From assembly GCF_021390575.1 (NCBI RefSeq), contig NZ_JAJEJQ010000001.1, forward strand, positions 248,001 through 312,000: a stretch of DNA of 64,000 nt. Reading direction: 5' to 3'. Positions 20,068-29,251 of this stretch are shown piece by piece (positions within the stretch are counted from its first letter, which is position 1; each line of letters starts with the position of its first letter). The DNA comes from Paraburkholderia adhaesiva (GTDB lineage: Bacteria; Pseudomonadota; Gammaproteobacteria; Burkholderiales; Burkholderiaceae). The notes under the pieces are model-generated. The model did not search any database. It saw only the letters and a program-made list of their open reading frames with translations, and had not been told where the DNA came from. The translations under genes and the position numbers were made by a program.

Positions 20068-20955
20068 TTGTCAAAACATTTCCGCTACTCCGTGTCCGCC
20101 TACTTCACCCCTCTCAGATACCCCGGTGGCAAGGGGAAGGTCAGCGCGTTCGTCAAGGCGATATTCCGTGAAAACGGGATCGTGGGCGGTACGTATGTTG
20201 AACCCTATGCCGGTGGTGCGGGTGTCGCAATGGAACTCGTGATACACGAGTTTGCAGGACACGTTCACATAAACGACATCGATAGATCGGTTTGGGCATT
20301 TTGGCACTGCGTGCTAAATGAAACAACGAGGCTGTGCGATCTCATTGAGAACAGCCCGGTGACAATTAAGACTTGGCATAGGCAAAAGGAGATCCAGCGG
20401 AACGCAGCACGTGCGGACGTCTTGGCTCTTGGCTTCTCGACTTTCTTTCTGAACCGGTGCAACCGATCTGGAATCCTGAACGCAGGGGTCATCGGTGGAT
20501 TGAATCAGACTGGGGAGTGGAAGCTGGATGCCCGATTCAACAAGGAAGATCTGATCCGACGGATTAATCTGATTGCGCGTCACCGGAATCGCATCTCGTT
20601 GACGAGGATGGACGCAGTTGCATTTGTTGAACGTCTTGCGCCTGCGCTGGGGGACGACTCGTTCATATACTTGGACCCGCCGTATTACGAGAAGGGCGGC
20701 GACCTGTACGAACATCATTATCGGCACGACGATCATCAGCGAGTTGCAGATTCGGTCGCTGGGTTGGCAGGCAATGTGCGCTGGATGGTCTCATACGATG
20801 ACCATCCGGCAATTCACGAGTTGTACGCGGACTTTCGGTCGCTTCGATACACGCTGAGCTATACCGCACAGGCCCGATGTCGCGGTAGAGAGGCCATTTT
20901 CTTTTCGCCACAACTCCAAGTCCCGGAGTTACAGGGATCAATGAAGGCGGCATGA
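20068..20955 (+). CDS. D12-class adenine-specific DNA methyltransferase
   Basis: A 295-residue N6-adenine DNA methyltransferase of the Dam/D12 class. The AdoMet-binding motif LRYPGGKGK is at residues 16-24, YVEPYAGGAG at about 50-59 and the catalytic DPPYY at 203-207. No cognate restriction endonuclease is next to it; the neighbours are the ParB-like gene and, on the other strand, tniQ. It may mark the host DNA so that the HerA-NurA nuclease spares it (inference). The start is TTG at 20068 or GTG at 20092. Confidence 0.9.
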   Translation: MSKHFRYSVSAYFTPLRYPGGKGKVSAFVKAIFRENGIVGGTYVEPYAGGAGVAMELVIHEFAGHVHINDIDRSVWAFWHCVLNETTRLCDLIENSPVTIKTWHRQKEIQRNAARADVLALGFSTFFLNRCNRSGILNAGVIGGLNQTGEWKLDARFNKEDLIRRINLIARHRNRISLTRMDAVAFVERLAPALGDDSFIYLDPPYYEKGGDLYEHHYRHDDHQRVADSVAGLAGNVRWMVSYDDHPAIHELYADFRSLRYTLSYTAQARCRGREAIFFSPQLQVPELQGSMKAA

Positions 20956-21063
20956 AACGGCCTGCCCTCCTATTCGGAGGTACGGAGTCCGGTCAGTCCG
21001 AGGACAGTGGTCTTCGCTGGCAGAGGGATTCGATGAGACTCCCTATGCGCTCCAACTCCCTTT

Positions 21064-22098
21064 TTACGTGTCGTGGCTAACGCGCTCTTGAGGCCTGGTA
21101 AGGTGGCAAGACAGCGAATTGGCAAAAACCCGGTACCAATTCGGGGCGTGATTGAAATCCCGCAGCAGCCAGTTGTATCGTAGCGCACGGCGTCGCCATG
21201 CGGCTTTCAGGCGGCTCGGCCACCTGTCGATCAACCACCACGCCAGCCCAACCACATGGTGCCGCTCGGCGAGTCCACAACCCTCGATTGGTACCCGGTT
21301 CGCCGCTGCATTTGGGACCGCCTGCCCGGTTTTTGACGCGACGTATCGTGCCAATCTTCGGTTCTTCTCGTCGCTCGTTAGCAGTTTGACCATCTGATGC
21401 AACACCGCCAACTTGCCATAGTCGAAATGCGCCGAGGACGGTGCGTCACAGTCGGTAATGCGTAACGCCTTTGTCCAACACTCGAATGTCCGCTCGTTCC
21501 ACTTGTCGGCTATTGTGGTGCCCGACTCGCGATAGTCGTAGCCACACGCCCAGCAACGGCAGAGCGGCTCGGTACTCGTGACGTCCGGGCGGCCCAATTC
21601 GATGCGGTGGTAGGCGACCCCCTGTCCGCACTGCGGGCATCGGTCCAACAGCATGCAATCGTGCTTCGGGCAGTAGGTGTAGAACGCGACCCGCCAGGCC
21701 AGGCGGAAGTAGGGTTCGGCGTCTTCAGCCAAGCAGCGCGGACAGAACTGCAGGCCGTAACCAAGCCGCTTGCGGTGGAACATCTTCAAGGACAGCACCC
21801 ATTGCAACTGGCCGGATGCCTTCCAATCCTTGAACAGCTTGCCACGGTAGATCATCAAGGTGGTCCTCCAGGCGCGGCTGAGCGGCGTGCCGGTTCGCGC
21901 GCTCATGGTCTCGACCAGCGACGCAGGAGCAAGCCGGTCGATGTCACGGTTCCAGACTTGTCTATCGTTCCCGAACGCGAGCCTGCAGAACGTCTGCACC
22001 TTCAGCCCATTGGCATGGGCCACGCGCACCAGCCACGACGACAACAGCTCGCCGCGGTACGGGTGCGGATGGGCTGGCCAAAGCCGATCCTCGTTCAT
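21064..22098 (-). CDS. tniQ: TniQ/TnsD-family target-selection protein
   Basis: A 344-residue TniQ protein. The N-terminal signature LWPAHPHPYRGELLSSWLVR is typical. It carries zinc-finger cysteines at 119/122 (CPRC), 143, 154/157 (CPQC) and 180/182/185. TniQ/TnsD proteins bind the target site and recruit the transposition complex. At 344 residues it is shorter than Tn7 TnsD (508), with a short C-terminal DNA-recognition part. Its ATG lies one base after the tniB stop. It is a candidate for the factor that recognises the end of lipA. Confidence 0.92.
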   Translation of the reverse strand: MNEDRLWPAHPHPYRGELLSSWLVRVAHANGLKVQTFCRLAFGNDRQVWNRDIDRLAPASLVETMSARTGTPLSRAWRTTLMIYRGKLFKDWKASGQLQWVLSLKMFHRKRLGYGLQFCPRCLAEDAEPYFRLAWRVAFYTYCPKHDCMLLDRCPQCGQGVAYHRIELGRPDVTSTEPLCRCWACGYDYRESGTTIADKWNERTFECWTKALRITDCDAPSSAHFDYGKLAVLHQMVKLLTSDEKNRRLARYVASKTGQAVPNAAANRVPIEGCGLAERHHVVGLAWWLIDRWPSRLKAAWRRRALRYNWLLRDFNHAPNWYRVFANSLSCHLTRPQERVSHDT

Positions 22099-22099
22099 T

Positions 22100-22993
22100 T
22101 CACGTGGCTCGATCGATCTGGCGCTTGCGATCGGAGGGCGAGACCCAGTCGATCCGGTCGAGCACCTTGCTGTCGATACGCTCGGCAGCCGATTCGACGG
22201 CGTAGGTAGCCGCCTTCGTCAGCACGCGAGACAGCTCGCCGATGTAGCCTTCGCTCATCGAGAACAACCGACTAGCCAATGCTTCGCTGTGCAGGTCAGA
22301 GGCCTCGCGAAGCGGAAGCATGCGCTCGAAGCTGGCAAGAAGGCGCAGGAACTCGTTGTTGATTTCCCACCGAGGCAGCAGATCCGGCTCGAAGCGGTTG
22401 GCAAGCTGCGGGTCCGTCTGGAGCGCGCGGAAGGCGTCGCGCGTACCGACCGCGACGATGGGGACCTGCAGTTCGTTGCCGAGGAACTTAAGTACGTTTA
22501 GGAACGCGCGCTGCCGGTTCAGGTTGCCGGCGAGAACGTGGTGGATCTCGTCGATGATCAGTATCTTGAGGCCGACGTAGCGCAGCAGCTTGACGACCTG
22601 AAGCTGCTTCTTGTCAACTCGGTCGTTCGGCTTATACGGTGCAAACAGCAACTCGAGGATGGCGTTGTAGAAGCGCCCCTCGTCCGGGACCGGCGGTGCC
22701 TGGATCGACAACACCGGGATAATCACACCGTCTCCGCCGGGATTGTCGTCGGCGGGATGCTGGGCGCAGAAGCGCTCGATCAGCATGGTCTTGCCGTTGT
22801 TGGTGTCGCCGACGATCAGCAGGTTCGGCATACGGTGTGACTTCGGGTAAATCAGCAGGTCCTCGAGCTTGGCCAGCACCTCCTTGGCGCGAGGGTAGCC
22901 GATCCAGCGCGGCGAGCGGATGCGCTCGATGCGCGCCGCGTCGTCGAGGTCGAGTAATCTGGAGGTCGCCTCGGTCAGGTGATCGACGTTCAT
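22100..22993 (-). CDS. tniB: TniB/TnsC-family transposition AAA+ ATPase
   Basis: A 297-residue AAA+ ATPase. Walker A GDTNNGKT is at residues 62-69 and Walker B ILIIDEIHH at about 144-152, with a sensor region IVAVGTRDAFRAL later. Proteins of this family link the target-site protein to the transposase and impart target immunity. The start overlaps the tniA stop by four bases (ATGA). Confidence 0.95.
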   Translation of the reverse strand: MNVDHLTEATSRLLDLDDAARIERIRSPRWIGYPRAKEVLAKLEDLLIYPKSHRMPNLLIVGDTNNGKTMLIERFCAQHPADDNPGGDGVIIPVLSIQAPPVPDEGRFYNAILELLFAPYKPNDRVDKKQLQVVKLLRYVGLKILIIDEIHHVLAGNLNRQRAFLNVLKFLGNELQVPIVAVGTRDAFRALQTDPQLANRFEPDLLPRWEINNEFLRLLASFERMLPLREASDLHSEALASRLFSMSEGYIGELSRVLTKAATYAVESAAERIDSKVLDRIDWVSPSDRKRQIDRAT

Positions 22994-24864
22994 GCCATGT
23001 CGTCCAATTCGTCGAAGGGCTGGATACTCGCCGGTTTCGCAGGCGGAACTTCGGCTGCCAATGTGATCGTCGGCGTGACGCTACCCCACGGCTTCGGCGC
23101 GGCGAGCCCGAGCTTCCGCCGTTGCTGGGCGCGGCGGGCCGAGGTAGTCTTCGCCTGTGCCACGCGCTCGATTTCGCGCATGCGCTCGTAGGCATCGAAG
23201 ATGGAGCGCTCGTCGACGTGCTGCCGACCCTGATCTTCAAGTACCTTCTTCGCTTCGCGCAGTTCCCACACGCTGATCGGCGGATGCGATGTATCCCGGT
23301 ACGGTATCGTGAAATATTGTCCTAGTTCCGGGTCGTAGAACCAGATCGCGCTGATGTCGCGCGGGTCACGACGGAACATGAGTTTGCGCTTGTACTTCGG
23401 CTTCTGCGGGTCCGGCGCGTTGATCCAGCGGCGCAGCACGTCGCTGTAGTAGTGGATATCGTCGATCACGACGCCGTAGTCCTGGACTGTCCGTTCCTCG
23501 AACGGCATCAGGTCGAGCCGAAGCCGGTCCTCGTCCTGGATGCGCACCGGCAGGCCGACGCCTGGCTGGCGCTCGTCGCCGAAAATGCCCTTGCGATACA
23601 TCGCCATCGGTGGCATTCCTATGCCGGAGTGCATGCGCAGGTGGTACACCTTGACGACGTAGGTGGTCAGCCACTCCTCGAACTCTGACAGCGTGAGTGT
23701 CGCTTTAGCCACCGAGTCGTAGTCGCCGCGCTCCTTCACGTTGGAAAACGTGGTGCCCGGAAGTGTCTTGATCTCGGTCGACAGCGTCCCGAGCAGCCGT
23801 TCAACGTGCGCACCGAAATGCGGCCTGGCGACCGGCCGCCACTCGATGTCGACGCCGTATTGCCGGCAAGCGCGTTCCAGCATCCGGCCGCGGAACTCGC
23901 GGGCGTTGTCCATATGCAGTTTCCGCGGCAACCCGTAGCACGGCCAGCTTCCGTCGATACCGCGTTTGGCCAGCCACTGGTCCTTAGGCAGGATCGTGTG
24001 GGCGAGGCAGAGACCAGTGGCCAACGCACCGGGCGGGTCGAAGGAGACGTAGAATCCCGCCACCATGCGGCTGTACACGTCGATGGCCAAGGTGATCCAT
24101 GGCCGCCCGATCGGGCGCCGATGCACGTCGTCGACGAGGACGATGTCGAGCTTGGTGTGATCGATTTGCACGACGGCGAGCGGTGCGTTGGCACCTGGGA
24201 AGCTGCCCTCGACGGGCGAATACGCCTGCTCGGCCGCCTTGCGACCTTGGCGCTTGGTCACGGTCAGCTCGGCGGGCAAGGTCTTCACGCGGTTGCGTAC
24301 GGTGTTCGCGTGCGGTGGTGCGATGCCGGCCGCACAGCATCGACGTCGGACCTCGTTGCAGACCCATTGTTTGGATTTCTTCTGCGTCGTCAGGAATTCG
24401 CTCTTGATGACGTCTTCGATGATCGCCTCGATCTCGGCCTGGAGTTTGGTCGCGCCTTTGTCCTTGCGCTGCTGCTTGGGAAGCAGGGCGGTCACGAGAC
24501 CCAAGGACTCATACGCCTTCAGCCATTTGTACAGGGTGCTCGCGTGCAGCCCGAATTCCGCAGCGCGCGCCTCGACGTCTTCGCGCTTGCGCTGGCGCTG
24601 GCCGAGCAGCGGCAGGATGATCGCTTGGCGGCGTTCGGCCTCCGACCAGTCGGATTCCGCTACCGACAGCAAGTCCGGTCGGGGTATCGCGGGTATGGGC
24701 TGAGCGGCTTGGAGCTCGGCGAGCTTCGCGCGCACCAATTGCTTGGTTTCGAGGTCGCGCAGCAGTACCTCGTCGAAGTCCACAGCCTGCGCAATGCGGT
24801 GGGGACGGCCGAGAAACAGCACCTCGGTTCCTGGGATGAAGGCCATCTGGGTCAGGGTGTTCAT
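22990..24864 (-). CDS. tniA: TniA/TnsB-family DDE transposase
   Basis: A 624-residue transposase with an N-terminal DNA-binding region (helix-turn-helix about residues 95-118, EARAAEFGLHASTLYKWLKA), an integrase core and a Mu-type C-terminal barrel. The catalytic triad reads Asp235 (QIDHTKLD), Asp319 (LHMDNAREF) and Glu355 (GAHVERLLG), with spacing like TnsB. It makes the 3' strand cuts and joins. The ATG at 24864 overlaps the tnsA stop (ATGA); an open stretch upstream of it overlaps tnsA and is not used. Confidence 0.95.
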   Translation of the reverse strand: MNTLTQMAFIPGTEVLFLGRPHRIAQAVDFDEVLLRDLETKQLVRAKLAELQAAQPIPAIPRPDLLSVAESDWSEAERRQAIILPLLGQRQRKREDVEARAAEFGLHASTLYKWLKAYESLGLVTALLPKQQRKDKGATKLQAEIEAIIEDVIKSEFLTTQKKSKQWVCNEVRRRCCAAGIAPPHANTVRNRVKTLPAELTVTKRQGRKAAEQAYSPVEGSFPGANAPLAVVQIDHTKLDIVLVDDVHRRPIGRPWITLAIDVYSRMVAGFYVSFDPPGALATGLCLAHTILPKDQWLAKRGIDGSWPCYGLPRKLHMDNAREFRGRMLERACRQYGVDIEWRPVARPHFGAHVERLLGTLSTEIKTLPGTTFSNVKERGDYDSVAKATLTLSEFEEWLTTYVVKVYHLRMHSGIGMPPMAMYRKGIFGDERQPGVGLPVRIQDEDRLRLDLMPFEERTVQDYGVVIDDIHYYSDVLRRWINAPDPQKPKYKRKLMFRRDPRDISAIWFYDPELGQYFTIPYRDTSHPPISVWELREAKKVLEDQGRQHVDERSIFDAYERMREIERVAQAKTTSARRAQQRRKLGLAAPKPWGSVTPTITLAAEVPPAKPASIQPFDELDDMA

Positions 24865-25520
24865 ACGGGAAGACTCCAGATCGGTGACGCCATGGTCAGC
24901 TTCTCGTCTAGGTCGGTGCCGATTTGACGCGTCCCGACCAGGTACCATAGGGTCGGGATCAAGGCCGCTCGGTGCCATTCGTCCTGGTAGCAGGCCGCCA
25001 GTAGGTCGGCTGGCGTGGTTCGATGCATCATCTCGGCCAGTCGGTCAGTGAGCAACGCCATGTGTGCTTCTTCCGATGGCCCTCGCCGCATGAACGGCAG
25101 TAAGAAGGTCGCGTTATCGAGGTACGGTGTGCGAATCTCGACTTCGGTCACGATCTTGAAACGCCAACCTTGCTGCCGCGCGTACCTGATCGAGGCCTTG
25201 AATTTCTGGCGCAGGTCGGGCCAGTTGGCATGCAGGTCGCTTCGGTACTTCACTTCGTACAACACAGTGCGGCGTGGCTGGCCGTGCAGCTTAAACGTCG
25301 CGATTGCGTCCGGCGTATAGCTCCTGGCGCGACCTTGGTCGTCGGACCAGTCAAGCGTAATCGGTTGCACCTCGAAGCGCTCCACGGCGGGGTCGAACTC
25401 GAGTAAGGCGATGAAGTCCCGCTCCAGCGTGGATTCGAAAGAGGCTGCGCCCTCTGCCTTGCGATGTGCGGCAACACCGGTGACATTGCGGTAGTTCTTG
25501 GGTATTTTACGGACAGGCAT
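24861..25520 (-). CDS. tnsA: TnsA-family endonuclease
   Basis: A 219-residue restriction-like endonuclease. The putative active site is Glu33 (FESTLERD), Asp71 (YTPDAIA) and Glu89/Lys91 (EVKYR), as in Tn7 TnsA. The C-terminal half would contact TnsC/TniB. TnsA cuts the 5' strands so that the element leaves by cut-and-paste; Tn402/Tn5053-type elements lack it. It is first in the tnsA-tniA-tniB-tniQ operon at the right end. Confidence 0.9.
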   Translation of the reverse strand: MPVRKIPKNYRNVTGVAAHRKAEGAASFESTLERDFIALLEFDPAVERFEVQPITLDWSDDQGRARSYTPDAIATFKLHGQPRRTVLYEVKYRSDLHANWPDLRQKFKASIRYARQQGWRFKIVTEVEIRTPYLDNATFLLPFMRRGPSEEAHMALLTDRLAEMMHRTTPADLLAACYQDEWHRAALIPTLWYLVGTRQIGTDLDEKLTMASPIWSLPV

Positions 25521-25656
25521 CCTTTCCTCTGCGTTTGCTACGCGAAATGTCCCATGGCTCCGTGGGAGCTATTGAGGCGACGCGCGCAGTCGCGCCAGCC
25601 TTCGAAAATTCGACGAAGCCGACGCTTGAGACATTGATACCGAGAGCCAATGTCCA

Positions 25657-25908
25657 TCAAAAGTCAGCCGGCCGGGTCGCGATATTCGCGCGCGGGGGCT
25701 CAAAATCGATAGCGGCTCCTTCGGGCATAGCCAGGGCATCCGCGATGTTGCGGCGCTGATGTGTAATCTTCCGATATTCTTCGACGCTTAGCAGGACGTG
25801 GGTAGGCTTGCCGCGATCAGTGATGAATACCGGGCCGTCCTTCGTGGCCCTCTTCGCCTTGGACACGTCCTGGTTGAATTCCCTGCTGGATAGGGTTGTA
25901 ATCGCCAT
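25657..25908 (-). CDS. Phd/YefM-family antitoxin, apparently orphan
   Basis: An 83-residue antitoxin: the N-terminus ITTLSSREFNQDVSKAKRA and the core GPVFITDRGKPTHVLLSVEEYRK are typical of the Phd/YefM fold with a C-terminal toxin-binding tail. Such genes are normally followed at once by a PIN (VapC) or Doc toxin gene. Here only about 135 bases separate it from tnsA and no toxin frame is recognisable. It lies between the right end and tnsA and may help stabilise the element, or be a remnant. Confidence 0.82.
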   Translation of the reverse strand: MAITTLSSREFNQDVSKAKRATKDGPVFITDRGKPTHVLLSVEEYRKITHQRRNIADALAMPEGAAIDFEPPRANIATRPADF

Positions 25909-26001
25909 CGTCTTTTCCTCGCAAATGATTTCTTAACGTTACGCGCGCGATAAATGTAGGCACGTTACTACCGTGGTCGAGCCGGTAGGACCGTCGTCTC
26001 C

Positions 26002-26047
26002 AGTCGCCGATATCGTTGTATAGTCGCATTTAGCGTTGGAATTCACA
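26002..26047 (-). repeat. transposon right end with two phased transposase-binding motifs
   Basis: On the minus strand the element starts TGTGAATTCC at 26047, followed by 17-bp motifs at 26038-26022 (CAACGCTAAATGCGACT) and 26018-26002 (CAACGATATCGGCGACT), 20 bases apart as at the left end. After the second motif the sequence GGAGAC parallels GGGAGAC after the third left motif. Confidence 0.85.
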
Positions 26048-26052
26048 GTGGT
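26048..26052. repeat. target-site duplication, right copy (GTGGT)
   Basis: Identical to 11066-11070. The next bases, CTGA, restore GTG GTC TGA, the ancestral end of lipA. Confidence 0.88.
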
Positions 26053-26142
26053 CTGATTTACAGCCCGATTCGTCGTCAGATTGAAAGGGGCGGTGAAAGC
26101 CGTGCCGAAAGCATCGGGTCCGTCACGGCGGTCCATGCTCCG

Positions 26143-26169
26143 AAAAGCCCGCTAAACGCGGGCTTTTTT
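26143..26169 (+). terminator. stranded native terminator of lipA
   Basis: A stem AGCCCGC / GCGGGCT with loop TAAAC is followed by TTTTTT. It lies 90 bases after the reconstructed ancestral lipA stop and is now separated from lipA by the whole transposon. The 207 bases between it and tauA hold no gene. Confidence 0.8.
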
Positions 26170-26376
26170 GCGACTATGCGCGGCGCGATTGCAGTGCACG
26201 ATAGACGATCCGCACTGTACCCATCATGCACGCCCGTTTTTGCGGCAAAAGCGCGAAAAGCAATGCTCAAACAGCGTGAAATGCTTACGCGAATAAGTTG
26301 GAACCGGTCGCCGTCAGACTCCCTATAGTCGGGTTCTGCCTTCTTTCGAACATCCTTGCTTGCGGAGTCTGCCCAG

Positions 26377-27435
26377 ATGAAACACGCCTTTTCTTCGTCG
26401 CGCCTGGTGCGCTTATTCACTGCGACGGTCGCCGTGCCCGCCGTGCTTGCTGCCACGTTCGGCGCCAGCGCCGCACACGCCGATACCGGCGCGCAGCGTG
26501 AAGTCGTGATCGCCTACCAGGACATGGTGGTGCCGTGGCGCTATGCGCAGGCGACGGGTGCCGTCGAAAAGGCCACGGGCTACAAGGTCACCTACCGCAA
26601 ACTCGCGAGCGGTGCCGACGTGATCCGCGCGCTCGCATCGGGCTCGGTGCAACTCGGCGAAGCGGGGTCGAGCCCGATCGCAGCGGGGCTTTCGCAGGGC
26701 GTCGATATCTCGCTCTTCTGGGTGCTCGACAACATCAACGATGCCGAAGCGCTCGTCGCCCGCGACGGCTCCGGTGTTACGAGTGTGGCCGCGCTCAAGG
26801 GCAAGACGATTGGCGTGCCGTATGTGTCGACGTCGCATTTCCATACGCTCGTCGCGCTCGAACAGGCGGGCGTCAATCCCTCGGATGTGAAGATCGTGAA
26901 TCTGCGTCCGCCCGAAGTCGCGGCGGCGTGGCAGCGCGGCGACATCGACGCCACTTACATCTGGGACCTCGTGCTCGCGAAGGTGAAGCAGAACGGCCGC
27001 GTGCTGATTACCTCGGGCCAGGTGGCGAAGGCGACGGGCAAGGCGACTTTCGACGGCTTTGTCGTCGATCGCCGTTTCGCGAAAGACAATGCCGATTTCG
27101 TCGCGAAGTTCGTGAAGGTGCTCGCTGCAACCGATGCCGATTACAGCGCGAATCGTGCTGCGTGGAACGCTGCATCGCCCAAGGTGGAGGCTGTTGCGAA
27201 GGAATCCGGAGCGAATGCGCAGGACGTGCCAGCAAGTCTCGCGCTCTACGCTTTCCCGACTCCCGCCGAGCAGGCATCGAAGACCTGGCTCGGTGGCGGC
27301 GCGCAGTCGGGCGCGGCTCAGTCGCTCCTCGCGACCGCGACGTTCCTCAAGGCGCAGGGCACGATCCAGAACGTGCTGACCGACTATTCGGTCGGCGTCG
27401 ATCCGCAGTTCGTGCAGCGCGCCGCAGCGCACTGA
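26377..27435 (+). CDS. tauA: taurine/sulfonate ABC transporter substrate-binding protein
   Basis: A 352-residue periplasmic binding protein close to TauA. A signal peptide ends after AAHA (about residue 34), followed by VVIAYQDMVVPWRYAQA, the segment ALASGSVQLGEAGSSPIA, and NLRPPEVAAAWQRGDIDATYIW, all matching TauA landmarks. It captures taurine or a related sulfonate for uptake. The ATG at 26377 was chosen as the start of the signal peptide. tauB and tauC follow; no tauD dioxygenase gene is present nearby. Confidence 0.92.
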   Translation: MKHAFSSSRLVRLFTATVAVPAVLAATFGASAAHADTGAQREVVIAYQDMVVPWRYAQATGAVEKATGYKVTYRKLASGADVIRALASGSVQLGEAGSSPIAAGLSQGVDISLFWVLDNINDAEALVARDGSGVTSVAALKGKTIGVPYVSTSHFHTLVALEQAGVNPSDVKIVNLRPPEVAAAWQRGDIDATYIWDLVLAKVKQNGRVLITSGQVAKATGKATFDGFVVDRRFAKDNADFVAKFVKVLAATDADYSANRAAWNAASPKVEAVAKESGANAQDVPASLALYAFPTPAEQASKTWLGGGAQSGAAQSLLATATFLKAQGTIQNVLTDYSVGVDPQFVQRAAAH

Positions 27436-27473
27436 GGTCGATCAGGCCGATTGCCTTCGCACAGGGATGCTAA

Positions 27474-28274
27474 ATGAGCACGCTTGAAATCCGCGATCTG
27501 AGTGTCGTATTCGAAGGCGCGACGCGCGGCGCACCGCCGACCGTTGCCCTCGCGAACGTCGATCTCGCTGTCGAGAGCGGCGAGTTCGTCGTTGCGCTCG
27601 GCGCGTCGGGTTGCGGCAAGACCACGCTGCTCAACTGCATCGCGGGCTTCATCCCGCCTACGCAGGGCGAAGTGCGAGTGAACGGTACGCGCGTGACGGA
27701 ACCGGGCGCCGATCGTGGCGTCGTGTTCCAGAAGCACGCGCTGATGCCGTGGCTCGACGTGCTCGACAACGTCGCGCTCGGGCTGCGCTTTCAGCGTGTG
27801 CAGAAAGCCGAGCGCGAACGCGTCGCTCGCGAGCAGCTCGCGCTCGTGGGCCTCACGGCGCACGCCCGCTCGCGCGTCTATGCGCTATCGGGTGGCATGC
27901 AGCAGCGCGTGGGCCTCGCGCGCGCGCTCGCGAGCGACCCGCAGATGCTCCTGATGGACGAGCCGATGGGCGCACTCGATGCGATGACGCGCGAGTCGAT
28001 TCAGGAACTCGTGCTAGACGTCTGGGGCCGCACGCGAAAGACGGTGTTTTTCATTACTCACGACGTCGAGGAAGCGCTCTTTCTCGCGACGCGCCTCGTC
28101 GTGATGACGCCGGGGCCGGGCCGCATCGAACACGAATACACGCTGCCGTTCGCGCAGCGCTATCTCGAGACGCGCGATGCGCGCGCGGTGAAGTCGTCGG
28201 CGGAATTCATCGAGTGGCGCGAGCGACTGATCCGACTGCTGCATGCGCGTTCGCTCGCGCTGGCTATGTCGTAA
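27474..28274 (+). CDS. tauB: taurine/sulfonate ABC transporter ATPase
   Basis: A 266-residue ABC ATPase. Walker [10 protein letters not shown] (about residues 43-51), signature LSGGMQQR and Walker [12 protein letters not shown] are all present, and the protein is typical of the TauB/SsuB subfamily. It energises the tauC permease. It follows tauA by 38 bases. Confidence 0.94.
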   Translation: MSTLEIRDLSVVFEGATRGAPPTVALANVDLAVESGEFVVALGASGCGKTTLLNCIAGFIPPTQGEVRVNGTRVTEPGADRGVVFQKHALMPWLDVLDNVALGLRFQRVQKAERERVAREQLALVGLTAHARSRVYALSGGMQQRVGLARALASDPQMLLMDEPMGALDAMTRESIQELVLDVWGRTRKTVFFITHDVEEALFLATRLVVMTPGPGRIEHEYTLPFAQRYLETRDARAVKSSAEFIEWRERLIRLLHARSLALAMS

Positions 28275-28284
28275 GGGGGAGCGC

Positions 28285-29172
28285 ATGGACGTGCCTCAAG
28301 AATCGATACTCGACTCTGCATTAACGGCGCGGGCCGGTAATGCGCAACAGGATGCGCGGAACACGCGCGCCGCAACGCCTGCGAAGGTCTGGCGCATGCC
28401 CGGCGAAGGCCCGACTGCGGCGCTTTCCGCAGCGTCCGTCGCCGTGCTCGCGCTGCTCTGGTGGCTCGCCACACATCTGCACTGGCTGCCGCCACTCTTC
28501 CTGCCGACGCCGGAAGCCGTCTGGCAGGCTTTCGCCGATGCTTGGCAAGGCCGCATCCAGGGCGGTTTGCCGCTCTCCGAGCATCTCGCGTGGAGCGCGC
28601 TGCGCGTGTTCGGCGCGTTGGCACTCGCGGCGGCGACGGCGATTCCCGTCGGCATCCTGATGGGCGTCTCGCGCGTCGCGCGCGGGCTGCTCGATCCGCC
28701 GCTGGAGTTCTACCGTCCGCTGCCGCCGCTCGCATATCTGCCGCTCGTCGTGATCTGGTTCGGCATCGACGAAACGGCGAAGATCGTCGTCATCTTTCTC
28801 GCCTGTTTCGCGCCGATCGCTATGGCCGCGCGCGCGGGCGCGAGAAGCGCCACCGTCGAGCAGATCCGCGCGGCGAGTTCGCTCGGCGGCAGCTTCTGGC
28901 AGATCGTGCGCTTCGTCGTGCTGCCTGCCGCGCTGCCCGAGATCCTCACTGGCTTACGCATCGCGATTGGTTTTGGCTGGACGACGCTCGTCGCCGCCGA
29001 GATGGTCGCCGCGACCGCGGGACTCGGTCAGATGGTGCTCAATGCGTCGAGTTTTCTGCGCACCGATGTCGTTGTGATGGGCATCGTGCTGATCGGCCTC
29101 ATCGCATGGGGATTCGATCTTGGCATGCGCGCGCTGGAGCGGCGGCTCGTGCCGTGGAAGGGGAGAGCCTAA
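28285..29172 (+). CDS. tauC: taurine/sulfonate ABC transporter permease
   Basis: A 295-residue inner-membrane permease with about six helices and the EAA loop around AASSLGGSFWQIVRFVVLPAA. The N-terminal 40 residues are a hydrophilic extension. GGGGAGC precedes the ATG at 28285, ten bases after tauB. It completes the tauABC uptake system. Confidence 0.93.
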   Translation: MDVPQESILDSALTARAGNAQQDARNTRAATPAKVWRMPGEGPTAALSAASVAVLALLWWLATHLHWLPPLFLPTPEAVWQAFADAWQGRIQGGLPLSEHLAWSALRVFGALALAAATAIPVGILMGVSRVARGLLDPPLEFYRPLPPLAYLPLVVIWFGIDETAKIVVIFLACFAPIAMAARAGARSATVEQIRAASSLGGSFWQIVRFVVLPAALPEILTGLRIAIGFGWTTLVAAEMVAATAGLGQMVLNASSFLRTDVVVMGIVLIGLIAWGFDLGMRALERRLVPWKGRA

Positions 29173-29251
29173 GCGGGCGCGTTCGGGGCTGGCCGTCGCG
29201 CAACGGCGTCGCGCGGTCCGCTCATCCCGGATCACCGAACAAACAACGCGC

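Noticed and set aside
25939..26136. A 65-codon minus-strand frame that looked like a small protein
   Set aside because: It spans the transposon right end, the duplication and the lipA 3' flank; it arises from the end motifs and starts at the terminator.
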